Counted from the first letter of the stretch, positions 15,925 to 24,564 are shown. The stretch is DNA of 64,000 bases from CAYHCE01 sp964355015 (GCA_964355015.1 CAYHCE010000019.1:6603-70602), one strand, 5' to 3'. The notes: generated from the letters alone by a model not told the origin. Numbers and translations are program-made.

Positions 15925-17025
15925 TCAACCGCCCAGGTACGCCATCTCCGCGTGGGGCCTGGGGACCTGGCCGGGGCCGGCAGCGCTGGCTCCGGGTTGG
16001 TGGCGTTCCTCGCTGTAGCGGTCGTCGCGGGCCTGCCACAGCCCGCGCAGGGCCGCCTCCAGGCCCTGTGGATCAGGCGCCGGCCGTAACCAGGGCCTGA
16101 GGTCGAGGCCACAGGAGGCGAACAGGCAGCTGAAGGCCAGCCCGTCGGCGGTGACGCGCAAGCGGTTGCAGTCACCGCAGAAGGGTGCACTGATCGACGC
16201 CACCACGGCCAGGTGCGCGCCCCCCGCGCCCCCCGGCCCGCCGCCGTCGCGGTAGCGCCAGCGGCCGGCCGTGCCGTGGTGCGCCCGCCCCACCGGCTCC
16301 AGCGGCCAGACGGCCCCGATCCGTCGCACCATCTCGGCGGCCGGCACCACCTGCTCCAGGTTCCAGCCGTTGCGGTTGCCCACGTCCATGAATTCGATCA
16401 GCCGCAGTTCCAGGCCCCGCTGTCGCGCCAGGTCCGCCAGGGGCAGCAGCTGGTCGTCGTTGCGGCCGCGGGCGATCACAGCATTGAGCTTGAGCTGGCC
16501 GGCGGCGGGATCGAAGCCGGCCGCCCGGGCCTGCTCCAGTGCCGTCAGCACCTTGACCAGCACCGCCGCCCCCGCTGCCTCGCCGCCGCTGATGCCCCCC
16601 ATCCGGGCCACACTGGCGCCATCGGTGCCGTCGAGGCTCACGGTGATCCGGTCGAGGCCTGCCGCCTTCAGGGCCCGGGCGCGCTCGCCCGTGAGCAACA
16701 CGCCGTTGGTGGTGAGGGCGATCTCGTCGAGACCACCGCGAGGGTCATCGGCGCTGCGCTGCCGCAGCGGTCGGAGCGCCTTCAGCAGCGCTTCGAGGCC
16801 TCGGTGCAGCAGCGGTTCGCCGCCTGTGAGGCGCAGGCGCCTGAAACCCAGGCCCGCCGCCGCCTCGACGAGCAGGCGCCGTTCCGGCGGCGAGAGCAGC
16901 TGCGGCGGATCCTCCGCGTCGGGGCAGCAGTAGGGACAGGCCAGGTTGCACCGGGCCGTCAGCGACAGGCGCAGCACCCCGGTCGGGCGGCCGAGACGAT
17001 CGAGCGGTGGGGTCGGCAAGGGCAC
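15925..17025 (-). CDS. moaA: GTP 3',8-cyclase, molybdenum cofactor biosynthesis
   Basis: 366 residues. The N-terminal radical-SAM cluster CNLACPYC (CxxxCxxC, about residue 26) is followed by LRLTGGEPLLHRG, TTNGVLL and DRITVSLDG. The C-terminal second 4Fe-4S site is SISAPFCGDCNRLRVTADG with a third Cys in FSCLF, and the chain ends in Gly-Gly, as MoaA must for catalysis. It makes 3',8-cH2GTP from GTP, the first step of molybdopterin synthesis. It is somewhat longer than usual because of a loop at residues 90-100 and a Pro/Gly-rich stretch before the GG tail. It starts 20 bases after the end of mobA in what looks like one operon. Confidence 0.93.
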   Translation of the reverse strand: MPLPTPPLDRLGRPTGVLRLSLTARCNLACPYCCPDAEDPPQLLSPPERRLLVEAAAGLGFRRLRLTGGEPLLHRGLEALLKALRPLRQRSADDPRGGLDEIALTTNGVLLTGERARALKAAGLDRITVSLDGTDGASVARMGGISGGEAAGAAVLVKVLTALEQARAAGFDPAAGQLKLNAVIARGRNDDQLLPLADLARQRGLELRLIEFMDVGNRNGWNLEQVVPAAEMVRRIGAVWPLEPVGRAHHGTAGRWRYRDGGGPGGAGGAHLAVVASISAPFCGDCNRLRVTADGLAFSCLFASCGLDLRPWLRPAPDPQGLEAALRGLWQARDDRYSEERHQPGASAAGPGQVPRPHAEMAYLGG

Positions 17026-17045
17026 GGCAGCCCGGTTCCTGGCAG

Positions 17046-17663
17046 TCAGCCTGGCGCAGGCGGCGCCCAGTCGTCGGGGGTGTTGGCGTTCACCATCTCA
17101 CCGGGATCCAGCCGTACCGCGGCGTAGCCCTGGGTCTGCTCCAGCCAGCTCAGCAGGCTGCGGCCGCCGCGGCCGGTGAAGGCTTCGGCAGCGGCCCGGT
17201 TGGCAGGAGTGGCGGGATAGAGGCCGAGCAGGGGCTGGAGCCTCCGGCCGTCGTGGGCCAGGTGGATCGCGTTGGGGTCCGTTGCGCCCTCTGCGACGTG
17301 GATCAGCTGTCGCAGGCTGGCGGCTCGCAGCCAGGGCATGTCCACCGGCGCCAGCAGCAGCCGTTGGCCTGGATGGCGGGCCATCAGGCGGGTGAGGGCC
17401 AGCAGCGGACCTTCGTGAGGGGGCGGCTCCAGCACCACCTCGATCGCGAGCCCTTCCCGCTCGCCCAGCGCGCGGGCGAGCCGGTCGTGCCGGCGGTGGC
17501 GGCTGACCAGGGTGATCGGCGTGTCGAGACCGCCGAGCAGCCGCAGCGCCTGCTCCAGCCAGGTGCCGCCGGCCGGATGGGGCAGCAGGGCCTTGTCGGT
17601 GCCCATGCGCCGGCTCTCGCCACCGCTCAGCAGGCAGGCATGCAGCGATGGGGAGCTGGTCAT
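17046..17663 (-). CDS. mobA: Molybdenum cofactor guanylyltransferase
   Basis: 205 residues from ATG 17663; the frame is open further upstream, but the conserved N-terminus LLSGGESRRMGTDKALL (the nucleotide-binding LxGGxSxRMGxDK motif) begins about 10 residues after this ATG. PVDMPWL is the metal-binding loop equivalent and NANTPDDW near the C-terminus is the standard MobA ending. It joins GMP to molybdopterin to form MGD, the cofactor form used by DMSO-reductase-family enzymes such as the YdeP-like protein at 3445. It lies 29 bases after the alpha/beta hydrolase and 20 before moaA, all in the same direction. Confidence 0.92.
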   Translation of the reverse strand: MTSSPSLHACLLSGGESRRMGTDKALLPHPAGGTWLEQALRLLGGLDTPITLVSRHRRHDRLARALGEREGLAIEVVLEPPPHEGPLLALTRLMARHPGQRLLLAPVDMPWLRAASLRQLIHVAEGATDPNAIHLAHDGRRLQPLLGLYPATPANRAAAEAFTGRGGRSLLSWLEQTQGYAAVRLDPGEMVNANTPDDWAPPAPG

Positions 17664-17692
17664 TCCCTCATGGTGCCAGCAGCGCCGGGGTA

Positions 17693-18451
17693 TCAGTCGC
17701 CGCCGGCACGCCGGGCGATCCGCTCCCGCACGAAGGCCAGCACGGCCGCGATCACGGCCTGCTGGTCGCAGTCGCGGAACAGCTCGTGCTTCGAGCGCTC
17801 GAACCAGAGGATCCGCTTGTCCGCTGCGGCGGTGCCGAGTCCGGCGAGCAGGATCTCGGCACTGCCGGCGGCCACGACGCCATCGCCGCGGCTCTGCAGG
17901 ATCAGTGCCGGCGTCCGCACCTCCTCGAGACGGGAGCGGGTGAGGCTGGAGAAAGCCAGAAAGGAGCCGAGCGCGTCCATCGGCGTCCATGGGTAGCAGT
18001 CGGCGGTGGCGACCTGGCAGGGATCTGCATAGACCTTGGGGATCGGCCAGGCGGGGAGGAGGCGCTGCAGCAGGGGCGTGAGCCGGTGCAGGGGCCGGCC
18101 GGGCGCCAGGGGTGAGGCGAGCAGGATCGGGGTGGCCGAGAGCACCAGGCTGTCGACAGCCTCGGGATGGTCGGCGGCCAGGGTCAGCCCCACCAGGCCG
18201 CCCATGCTGTGGCCCAGCACGATGACCTGCTCCGCCTCCTGCAGCAGGCTCCGCAGGGCCGCTTCCCCATCGGCGAGCCAGTCGTGCCAGGTGACGCCGC
18301 GCAGGGCCTCGGGCGAGCCGGCCCCGTGGCCGCGCAGCAGCGGCAGCGCCAGCGGCAGGCCCAGGGCCCGCAGCGGCGCCTCGACACTGCGGATGGAGGC
18401 CGGGCTGCCCGTGAACCCGTGCAGGAGCAGAACACCGAGGGAAGCGGCCAT
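17693..18451 (-). CDS. Alpha/beta hydrolase, carboxylesterase-like
   Basis: 252 residues from ATG 18451, the start set by the conserved GVLLLHGFTGSPAS (oxyanion-hole HG motif) just behind it. The nucleophile elbow is GHSMGG (about residue 85), the acid lies in LILQSRGDGVV and the catalytic His in ERSKHELFRDCD. This layout matches monoacylglycerol-lipase or Est30-type carboxylesterases that act on short acyl esters. The start overlaps the stop of the small membrane protein upstream (TGATG), so the two are translationally coupled. No signal peptide, so cytoplasmic. Confidence 0.88.
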   Translation of the reverse strand: MAASLGVLLLHGFTGSPASIRSVEAPLRALGLPLALPLLRGHGAGSPEALRGVTWHDWLADGEAALRSLLQEAEQVIVLGHSMGGLVGLTLAADHPEAVDSLVLSATPILLASPLAPGRPLHRLTPLLQRLLPAWPIPKVYADPCQVATADCYPWTPMDALGSFLAFSSLTRSRLEEVRTPALILQSRGDGVVAAGSAEILLAGLGTAAADKRILWFERSKHELFRDCDQQAVIAAVLAFVRERIARRAGGD

Positions 18452-18717
18452 CAGCGGCGCAGCAGAGCGGAGCCCCGGATCAGGCTCAGGGCAGCGGCCC
18501 AGCAGGAGAGGGCCCCGACGGTGACCACGACGATGAATTGCGGCACGCAGCGACTGAGCGGACACCAGATCACGATGACGACCAGCAGATAGGCGAGGCC
18601 GAGAAGTGTGGCGATCAGGCCGGCGACGCCGACCAGCACCAGCACCACCCCGACCATCCGCCTGAACCCGCGGCGGCTGGCCTGCTGCCGTTCCATGGAC
18701 GCCCCGGTCTCCGCCAC
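18451..18717 (-). CDS. Small membrane protein, unrecognised
   Basis: 88 residues with two hydrophobic segments (about 22-48, ending IVIW, and 58-80, FIVVVTVGALSCWAAALSL) joined by a short loop with two Cys (CPLSRCVPQ). The N-terminus is basic. I do not recognise a family. Its stop overlaps the start of the hydrolase gene (TGATG), which supports it being a real gene in the mobA-moaA operon, where it is the first gene. Confidence 0.65.
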   Translation of the reverse strand: MAETGASMERQQASRRGFRRMVGVVLVLVGVAGLIATLLGLAYLLVVIVIWCPLSRCVPQFIVVVTVGALSCWAAALSLIRGSALLRR

Positions 18718-18858
18718 CTGGCAGGCAGTGTTGTCGAGATTCCACCTGTCCGGCAGCGGCAGGCCAGCCGCCGTGCACGAAACGCCACGATCGGGGCTCA
18801 GGCCAGCTGATGCAGGTACGGCTGCCCGATCCGGATCAGGTCGCCGCCGATCACCCGA

Positions 18859-19587
18859 TCACCACTCCAGCTCCGGCAGGTCACGGAAGACGCTGCGCAC
18901 ACCTGCGCTCCAGGCGGCGCTCAGGGCACTGAAATAAGTGTCGCCCTCCCGGAAGCGAAGGCGATGACGGATCTCCAGGCTGTCGCGTTGGTAGCCGATC
19001 AGATCGATCGGCATGCCCACCGAAAGGTTGCTGCGCATGGTGGAATCGAACGACACCAGGACGCACTTGCTGGCCTCGGCCAGAGTGGTATCGGGCGCCA
19101 GCACCCGATCAATGATCGGCTTGCCGTATTTGGCTTCGCCGGTCTGCAGGAACGGTGTATCTTCACCGGCTTCGATGAAGTTGCCTTCGGAGTAGATGCG
19201 GAACAGCCGCGGCGGCTCGCCCTGGATCTGTCCGCCCACGATGAACGAGGCATTGAACGGCACCGCCCCGCTTTCCAGGAAGGGCGCGTCGCGGCGTTCG
19301 ATCTGGCGCACGGCATCGGAGATCAGCGTCACTGCATCGAACATCGTTCCTGCCGTCCAGAGGCTGGGCGTGCCATCGACGGCCTCGCCGCGTTGCCGCA
19401 ACAGGCTGATCACCGCCTGGGTGGCCGCCAGGTTGCCGGAGCTGAGCAGCACGATCACCCGATCGCCGGCCCGCTCGAAGCAGGACATCTTGCAGAAGGT
19501 GGCGAAGTTGTCGACCCCGGCATTCGTGCGCGAATCGGAAGCCAGCACCAGGCCGTCCCTGAGCAGGATGCCCACGCAGTAGGTCAT
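18859..19587 (-). CDS. Anbu, proteasome-like (bacterial 20S-related) protease subunit
   Basis: 242 residues from ATG 19587; this start exposes Thr2 as the N-terminal nucleophile (MTYCVGILLRDG). Counting from Thr1, the catalytic-site residues Asp17 (ASDSRTNAG) and Lys32 (FCKMSCF) are in the expected places for Ntn hydrolases. Length and the segment FNASFIVGGQIQGEPP fit Anbu (ancestral beta subunit) rather than HslV or true proteasome beta. Characterised Anbu proteins assemble into open-ring oligomers with a helical pitch; natural substrates are unknown. The ATG overlaps the transglutaminase-like stop (ATGA), so the pair is coupled. An in-frame upstream start would bury Thr2 and was rejected. 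Confidence 0.88.
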   Translation of the reverse strand: MTYCVGILLRDGLVLASDSRTNAGVDNFATFCKMSCFERAGDRVIVLLSSGNLAATQAVISLLRQRGEAVDGTPSLWTAGTMFDAVTLISDAVRQIERRDAPFLESGAVPFNASFIVGGQIQGEPPRLFRIYSEGNFIEAGEDTPFLQTGEAKYGKPIIDRVLAPDTTLAEASKCVLVSFDSTMRSNLSVGMPIDLIGYQRDSLEIRHRLRFREGDTYFSALSAAWSAGVRSVFRDLPELEW

Positions 19588-20393
19588 GGCTGTGCTTCCT
19601 CCGTCCACACCTGGAACGATTCCAGTGTGGAGGGTCCGAAGCTGGTGGTGAGCGCCACGTCGGCGGCGTCCCGCCCCCTGGCGATCAGGATGCGCCCGAT
19701 GCGGGGGGTGTTGTTGCGGGGATCGAAGGTGTGCCAGCCGTCACCCAGGTAGGCCTCGAACCAGGCGGCGAAGTCCATCGGTGTGTGCGGTGGCGGCACG
19801 CCCACATCGCTCAGATACCCTGTGCAGTAGCGGGCCGGGATGTTCATGCAGCGGCAGAGCGTCACGGCGAGATGGGCAAAGTCACGGCAGACCCCTTCGC
19901 GGTCGTGAAAGACCTGAAAGGCGGATTTGGTGGGGCTGGAGAGGCCATAGCCGAACCGAATGTGGTGATGCACAAAATCACAGATGGCCTGCACCCTGCT
20001 CCAGCCGGTGGGGGCAGCTTCGAACAGTCGCCAGGCGGTTTCCGAGAGCAGATCGGTTTCGCAGTAGCGGCTGCCGAGCAGGAACACCAGCACTTCGTCC
20101 GGCAGGGACTCCACCGGCCGCTGCTCCAACCAGGGGAAGACCGGGTCGGGCTGGCCGCTGTCGTTCACCACGCCATGGCCGCTCAGCGTGATCTGCCCGG
20201 CGGGGGCGACGATGCGGCTGCACCAGTTGCCGTAGGCGTCGCGATAGGCAGTGATCGGAACCGATGGCGTGAGCACCAGGTGATCGGGCTCGAGTAGATC
20301 GGAAATGCGGCTGTAGTTGATGCTCAACATCACGATCATCGGCGTTGGTCGTGGGGACTGATAGATCAGTTCGTAGCCGATGTTGATCTTCAT
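19584..20393 (-). CDS. Transglutaminase-like cysteine protease domain protein (Anbu partner)
   Basis: 269 residues from ATG 20393. The N-terminal about 90 residues form the beta domain seen before transglutaminase-like cores. The core has Cys in DREGVCRDFAHLAVTLCR, His in YLGDGWHTFD and the following Asp (FDPRNN). The ending RGRDAADVALTTSFGP is typical of bacterial transglutaminase-like proteins encoded next to Anbu. It may cleave or cross-link amide bonds, possibly of a glutamyl-rich or modified peptide. It is cytoplasmic by sequence. The gene overlaps Anbu by four bases and has a strong Shine-Dalgarno sequence. The usual alpha-E and ATP-grasp genes of such clusters are missing here. Confidence 0.88.
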   Translation of the reverse strand: MKINIGYELIYQSPRPTPMIVMLSINYSRISDLLEPDHLVLTPSVPITAYRDAYGNWCSRIVAPAGQITLSGHGVVNDSGQPDPVFPWLEQRPVESLPDEVLVFLLGSRYCETDLLSETAWRLFEAAPTGWSRVQAICDFVHHHIRFGYGLSSPTKSAFQVFHDREGVCRDFAHLAVTLCRCMNIPARYCTGYLSDVGVPPPHTPMDFAAWFEAYLGDGWHTFDPRNNTPRIGRILIARGRDAADVALTTSFGPSTLESFQVWTEEAQP

Positions 20394-20401
20394 TGGATAC
20401 A

Positions 20402-20407
20402 CCTCCT
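20402..20407 (-). promoter_or_regulatory. Strong Shine-Dalgarno site deciding the transglutaminase-like start
   Basis: AGGAGG, eight bases before the ATG at 20393. It overlaps the alternative in-frame GTG at 20402, which therefore cannot be the start. It is one of the few perfect ribosome-binding sites noticed in the window. Confidence 0.8.
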
Positions 20408-20481
20408 GCAGATTTCGTACCCACCAGTGGAGCTCCGTGTCATCCTAGGGGCTGCATCTGGAAGGCCCGAGTTCCGTCGGC

Positions 20482-21297
20482 TCAGCCCGGCAGCACGTCG
20501 GGCAGAGTAGCGGCAAGAATGCGGCCGATGCGCTCCGCCCAGATCTGCACATCGCCGCTGGTGCTGAGCAGGTCCTGGCGAATCTCGAGTTCCACGTGGG
20601 GCAGTCGCCGCTGTTCACCGTGCACGAGGATCGTGTAGTCGGTGTGGTCGCACACGGCGTAGGGTTGATTGTCGCCGACGATCAGGCCGTCCTCGCGGAC
20701 GAACTCCTGCCGCACCCGTTGCGCCAGCCGCTGATCACGGCCGTAGAGCACCCCCACATGCCAGGGCCGCACCTCGTCCATGTAGACGGGAGTGAAGCTG
20801 TGCAGGGCCACCAGCACGCTGGGGTGGTCGCCGGCGCGGCGGCGGTCCAGTTCACGGCCGATCCGCTGGTGGTAGGGGTGGAACACCTCGTTCAGGCGTT
20901 GCTGCCGTTGCGCCGGGGAGAGGCCGGCATTGGCGTCGATGCGGGTGCGTTCGCTGAGGGTGGGAATCGAATCGGCCGCTCCGGGCGGTCGGTTGGCGTC
21001 GATCACCAGCCGGGAGTAGGTCTGCAGGATCAGGAACGCATCAAGTCGGGCGGAGAGCTGTCGGCCGAGTTCGGCCACGCCCAGATCCCAGGCCACGTGT
21101 GTGGTCAGTTCCTGCTCGCCAAGGCCCAGGCATCCCAACCGCCGGGGAATGGTGCGGCCGGCATGGTCGCAGGTGATCACGCAGGCGGACGACCCAGCGC
21201 TGCGCTCCACCGTGAACGGGGCCGGATCGTCTTCCCCGAGCAGGGATTCAGTGCCTGGTGGCCGCGCATTCTGCGCCGGAAGGCGTCGGTGGTCCAT
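20482..21297 (-). CDS. N-formylglutamate amidohydrolase-like protein
   Basis: 271 residues from ATG 21297; the frame is open upstream, but the translated part there looks non-coding. Motifs of the family are present: ITCDHAGRTIP (Asp-His metal residues), HVAWDLGVAELG, YSRLVIDANRPP, VALHSFTPV (second His) and HTDYTILVHGEQRRLPHVELEIRQD (acidic ligands). The family uses zinc to split N-formylglutamate or related N-acyl amino acids. It stands 88 bases upstream of the transglutaminase-like and Anbu genes, in the same direction, so the three may form one peptide- or amide-processing unit. No other histidine-degradation gene is near, which argues against a Hut role. Confidence 0.82.
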   Translation of the reverse strand: MDHRRLPAQNARPPGTESLLGEDDPAPFTVERSAGSSACVITCDHAGRTIPRRLGCLGLGEQELTTHVAWDLGVAELGRQLSARLDAFLILQTYSRLVIDANRPPGAADSIPTLSERTRIDANAGLSPAQRQQRLNEVFHPYHQRIGRELDRRRAGDHPSVLVALHSFTPVYMDEVRPWHVGVLYGRDQRLAQRVRQEFVREDGLIVGDNQPYAVCDHTDYTILVHGEQRRLPHVELEIRQDLLSTSGDVQIWAERIGRILAATLPDVLPG

Positions 21298-21484
21298 CGG
21301 TTGAACCGTAGGTGGGAATCCGGGAGGCGGAAGTCGGAACGCCTGGCCCCGTTGTCCTTCGCCCTTCCCCACGATCAGCTCGAGCAGAACGTTGATGCCG
21401 CCGCCGGGCTTCCGCCAGGGGCCCCTGACCGTTGCCGCGGTGACGACTAGAACGGCGGACGTAGGTCGCAGAAGCCTTGCCCTG

Positions 21485-22702
21485 ATGCCCCCGCCGCCGC
21501 CGGCTCCCTGGGAGCCGGCCCCCTCGGACATCCACTGGCGCCTGGCCTGGGCCGTGGTGGCCCTGCAGGGATCGTTGCAGCTGGGCTGGATCATCTACCG
21601 CGCCTACCAGCCGGCCATGCTCAGCGGCCACGGCTTCGCCGGCCTGCTGTTTCCGTTCGCGCTGCTGCCGGGGTTCCTCGGCCTGTTCACCGAACCGATC
21701 AGCGGTGCGGTCTCCGACCGCTGGGCCGCCAGCGCGCGTGGCCGTCTGCTGCCGCTCACCGTCTCGGTGCTGGTGGCCGGTCTGATCTTCCTCTCGGTGG
21801 TGGGCCTGCTGCAGCGGGGCATCGGGGCGGGCAACGTCCTGCTGCCGGGGTTGATGCTGGCCTGGATGGTGGCCGTGCAGTCCTCCTCCAGCCCGGGCCT
21901 GGCGCTGTTGAACGAGGCCGTTTCCCTGCGGAACCTGCCGCGGGTGGCCGCCCTGGTGACCCTTGTTCAGGGGCTGATCGGCGCCTTCTCGGACCGCCTG
22001 GCCGAGGGCGCGCTCCGGCTCGGACCCACCTTCACCTTCCTGCTGGGTGCGGCCGTGCTGGCCCTCGGGCTGTGTGTGCTGCGGGCGGTGCCGGCAACCC
22101 CTGCCGCAAGCCCCCTGCCGCCGCCACGCCCCTGCCCGCCGCTCCCTCTGGGACGCTGCCTGCCGCTGCTGCTGATCGGCCTGGCCGTGGGTGGGTTCGC
22201 CCAGGTGCTGCTGGATCTGCTTCCCCGTGTGCAGCCGCTTGCCGCGCAGGGATCCTGGCAACCGGGCCTGGCGCCGGTGGTGTTGCTCTGCTCCGCCCTG
22301 GCCTCACCCTGGGCGGGGAAACTGGTGATCCTCTGGGGCCGGCGGGGTGCCCTCCTGGGCGGCATGGCCGGTCTCGGTGTCGCCCTCGCCGTGGCCCTGC
22401 TGCTGCCCTCGGCCTTCGCGCCGCCCCTGCTGCCTCTGCTGGGCCTGATTCACAGCCTGGTGGCGACCAGCCTGACGGCCCTCTCCCTTGCGGCCCTTCC
22501 CCCGGAGTGGGGCGGGCTGGGCGCCGGGCTTGTGCTGGGCGGCTACGGGCTGGCCGCCAGCTTCTGCCTGCTTCGCTTCGGGGCCGTGGGGAATCCTGGC
22601 GTCACCGCCGTGCTGATGGTGCTGGCCTGCAGCGGCGCCCTGGCTCTGGCTGGCTGCCTGCTGCTCGATCGCTGCAGGCCATCAGCCGATGCCCGGGCCT
22701 GA
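21485..22702 (+). CDS. MFS-type membrane transporter, substrate unknown
   Basis: 405 residues from ATG 21485 (the frame extends to 21392, but the added part is basic and hydrophilic). About 11-12 hydrophobic segments are visible. The loop after helix 2 is LFTEPISGAVSDRWAASARGR, close to the MFS motif GxxxDRxGRR, and a matching loop SPWAGKLVILWGRRGA lies in the second half. The N-terminus is Pro-rich (MPPPPPAPW). This organisation resembles sugar- or glycoside-cation-symporter-like MFS proteins, but the substrate is not evident. It is divergent from the amidohydrolase-like gene with 187 bases between, and convergent with the response-regulator gene. Confidence 0.75.
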   Translation: MPPPPPAPWEPAPSDIHWRLAWAVVALQGSLQLGWIIYRAYQPAMLSGHGFAGLLFPFALLPGFLGLFTEPISGAVSDRWAASARGRLLPLTVSVLVAGLIFLSVVGLLQRGIGAGNVLLPGLMLAWMVAVQSSSSPGLALLNEAVSLRNLPRVAALVTLVQGLIGAFSDRLAEGALRLGPTFTFLLGAAVLALGLCVLRAVPATPAASPLPPPRPCPPLPLGRCLPLLLIGLAVGGFAQVLLDLLPRVQPLAAQGSWQPGLAPVVLLCSALASPWAGKLVILWGRRGALLGGMAGLGVALAVALLLPSAFAPPLLPLLGLIHSLVATSLTALSLAALPPEWGGLGAGLVLGGYGLAASFCLLRFGAVGNPGVTAVLMVLACSGALALAGCLLLDRCRPSADARA

Positions 22703-22734
22703 TCCAGGTGGCCGTGGCGGCGCTGCCGCCAGGT

Positions 22735-23394
22735 TCAGCGGTTGATTCCTCGCCAGGGCAGGAACTTGAGCACCGCCTGGGTCCGGTTGACCACGTCCAG
22801 CTTCTGCATGATCGCGTGGCCGTGGACCCGCACCGTGCCCAGACCGATGCCCAGTTCAGCGGCGATCTCGCGGTTGGTCAGGCCCCGGGCCATCGCCTCG
22901 AGCACCTCCCGCTCGCGCGGTGTCAGCAGCGCCAGATCGTCGCCGTCACCCGGCGCCAGCCGCTCCTCTCCCGCCGTGGCGGCCTCTCCCAGCTGGCGCA
23001 TGGCCGTGGTGGCGTCCGCATCCCACCAGGAGGCCCCGCGCAGCACCGTTCGGATCGCGAGCTCCAGATCCTCCGCCGACAGGCCCTTGCGCACAAAGCC
23101 CCGCGCTCCCGCCAGGAGCAGGCGATGGCACCAGGCGGGATCGTCCTGACTGGTGACCACCAGCACCGGCAGCTGCGGCTGCTCGGCCGCGATGCGGCGG
23201 CAGGTCTCCAGACCCCCCAGCCCCGGCAGGCCCAGATCGAGCAGCACCACGTCCACCCGCTGGTGGCGCAACAGCGCCAGGGCCTGCTCGCCGTCGCCCA
23301 CAGCCGTCACCGTGTCCACTCCCGCGAAGCCTCGCAGCGTGATCTCCAGGCCGAGCCGGAACAGCTCATCGTCCTCGACCACCAGCACGTCCAT
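22735..23394 (-). CDS. NarL/LuxR-type response regulator
   Basis: 219 residues from ATG 23394. The receiver has the acidic pair EDD (7-9), phospho-acceptor Asp53 (VDVVLLDLGLPGLGG), a Ser/Thr switch (VTSQDD) and Lys in FVRKGL. A LuxR helix-turn-helix (about 155-215) carries LLTPREREVLEAMARGLTNREIA and LGTVRVHGHAIMQKL. It starts four bases after the stop of the histidine kinase gene, so they are co-expressed. Because this pair is divergent from kdpA, and the local KdpD lacks a kinase domain, it is the obvious candidate regulator of kdp, although normal KdpE is of the OmpR type. Confidence 0.92.
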   Translation of the reverse strand: MDVLVVEDDELFRLGLEITLRGFAGVDTVTAVGDGEQALALLRHQRVDVVLLDLGLPGLGGLETCRRIAAEQPQLPVLVVTSQDDPAWCHRLLLAGARGFVRKGLSAEDLELAIRTVLRGASWWDADATTAMRQLGEAATAGEERLAPGDGDDLALLTPREREVLEAMARGLTNREIAAELGIGLGTVRVHGHAIMQKLDVVNRTQAVLKFLPWRGINR

Positions 23395-23398
23395 CGCC

Positions 23399-24490
23399 TC
23401 AGCCTCCCCCCTCCGGGCCCGGCCCGGCGGCGGCCGGCAGGAGCACTTCGATCTCGGCACCACCGCCGGGCCGGTTGCGCAGGCTGATGCGGCCGCCATG
23501 GGCCTGCACGATCTGGCGGCAGAGGTAGAGCCCGAGGCCGCTGCCCGGGCGCTCCTCGGAGAGGCGATGGAATCGCTGGAACAGGTTGGGGAGCTCCGCC
23601 TCCGGCACGCCCGGACCGGAGTCGCCGATGCGAAGCCGGTGACCGGCGCCGTGGGCCTCGAGGTCCAGCCGGATCTGCCCGCCCCTCAGGCTGTGGTGGA
23701 TGGCATTGAGCAGCAGGTTCTCCACCAGCCGCCTGAGCTGCGCCCCATCGCCCAGGAGCCGGTGCGGGCTGCGCTGGCAGAGCTCGCCGAAGCCCAGGTG
23801 CAGGGTCAGCTCCCGCTCCTCCGCCAGCGCGGAGAGCTCCCGGATCACGTCCTCCACCAGGCGGGTGAATTCGACGTCCACCGGCTGCAGCCGCAGGCCC
23901 TCGGCGTCGTTGCGGTACACCTCCAGCAGGGTCTGGATCTGCTGCAGTGCACGGCTCTGGCCCCGCTCGATCGTGGCCAGGGCCCTGGCCACCAGCGGCC
24001 CGTCGCGTCGCTGGTTGGCCGCGGCGAGGCTGCGGGTGGTGGCGATCGTGCCCAGGATCGGCGTCTTGAGGTCATGGACGAGGGTGGCCACGAAATCGCG
24101 GCGCAGGTCCTCCACGGCCAGCTGGCCCTGGAGTTCGAGCCGCTGGAGCTGCAGCCGCTGGATGCGCAGGCACTGGCGGGCGGTCAGCACCAGGGCGCCG
24201 CAGACCAGCAGCCGGTTGGTCAGCACCGACGCGGCGACTGGAGTGAGCTCCGGGATCACCAGATTGGCGAGCGTGAGAGTGCAGGCCAGGCCCACGTAGC
24301 ACCAGATCGCGGTCGGCCGGGTCGTTTCGCTCAGGAGGATCAACGGCAGCACGTACAGATAGGCGAGCACCACCTGCACCGGGGTGAGCAGCTCCACCAG
24401 CGCCACGGCCGTGGTCAGGGCGCCCACCTGTCCCACCGGAGAGCCCAGCGCTGCTATACCCCCGGATAGGGACCTGCGCTTCACATCCAT
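23399..24490 (-). CDS. Membrane sensor histidine kinase
   Basis: 363 residues. Four hydrophobic segments lie in residues 22-105 (TTAVALVELL, VVLAYLYVLPLILL, AIWCYVGLACTLTLANLVI, NRLLVCGALVLTA), with no large periplasmic domain. A coiled-coil linker leads to the H-box FVATLVHDLKTPI (His139). N-box LVENLLLNAIHHS, G1 DSGPGVP and G2 GSGLGLYLC complete the catalytic domain. The compact four-helix N-terminus is reminiscent of the KdpD membrane region but shows no clear KdpD signature. It should sense something in or near the membrane and phosphorylate the NarL-type regulator encoded next. It is divergent from kdpA (74 bases between the starts). Confidence 0.92.
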   Translation of the reverse strand: MDVKRRSLSGGIAALGSPVGQVGALTTAVALVELLTPVQVVLAYLYVLPLILLSETTRPTAIWCYVGLACTLTLANLVIPELTPVAASVLTNRLLVCGALVLTARQCLRIQRLQLQRLELQGQLAVEDLRRDFVATLVHDLKTPILGTIATTRSLAAANQRRDGPLVARALATIERGQSRALQQIQTLLEVYRNDAEGLRLQPVDVEFTRLVEDVIRELSALAEERELTLHLGFGELCQRSPHRLLGDGAQLRRLVENLLLNAIHHSLRGGQIRLDLEAHGAGHRLRIGDSGPGVPEAELPNLFQRFHRLSEERPGSGLGLYLCRQIVQAHGGRISLRNRPGGGAEIEVLLPAAAGPGPEGGG

Positions 24491-24505
24491 ACCCTCCGCT
24501 AGTAG

Positions 24506-24523
24506 CGCCCCTCGCCAGGGGCG
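24506..24523. promoter_or_regulatory. Inverted repeat between the kinase gene and kdpA
   Basis: CGCCCCT-CGCC-AGGGGCG is a perfect 7-bp inverted repeat lying 41 bases before the kdpA ATG and 16 bases beyond the kinase start on the other side. In a 74-base divergent spacer this is a good place for an operator, perhaps for the response regulator encoded alongside. The call rests on position and symmetry only. Confidence 0.4.
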
Positions 24524-24564
24524 ATCGACAGTGAACGGGCCCGCCGATCCGGACGCTACCGCCG

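Noticed and set aside
18800..18858. Minus-strand stretch after the Anbu stop reading VIGGDLIRIGQPYLHQLA
   Set aside because: Only 18 codons, in a different frame from Anbu, and no partner sequence upstream. It may be a gene remnant or chance.
20402..20404. GTG at 20402 as start of the transglutaminase-like gene
   Set aside because: It overlaps the AGGAGG ribosome-binding site itself; the ATG at 20393 has ideal spacing.
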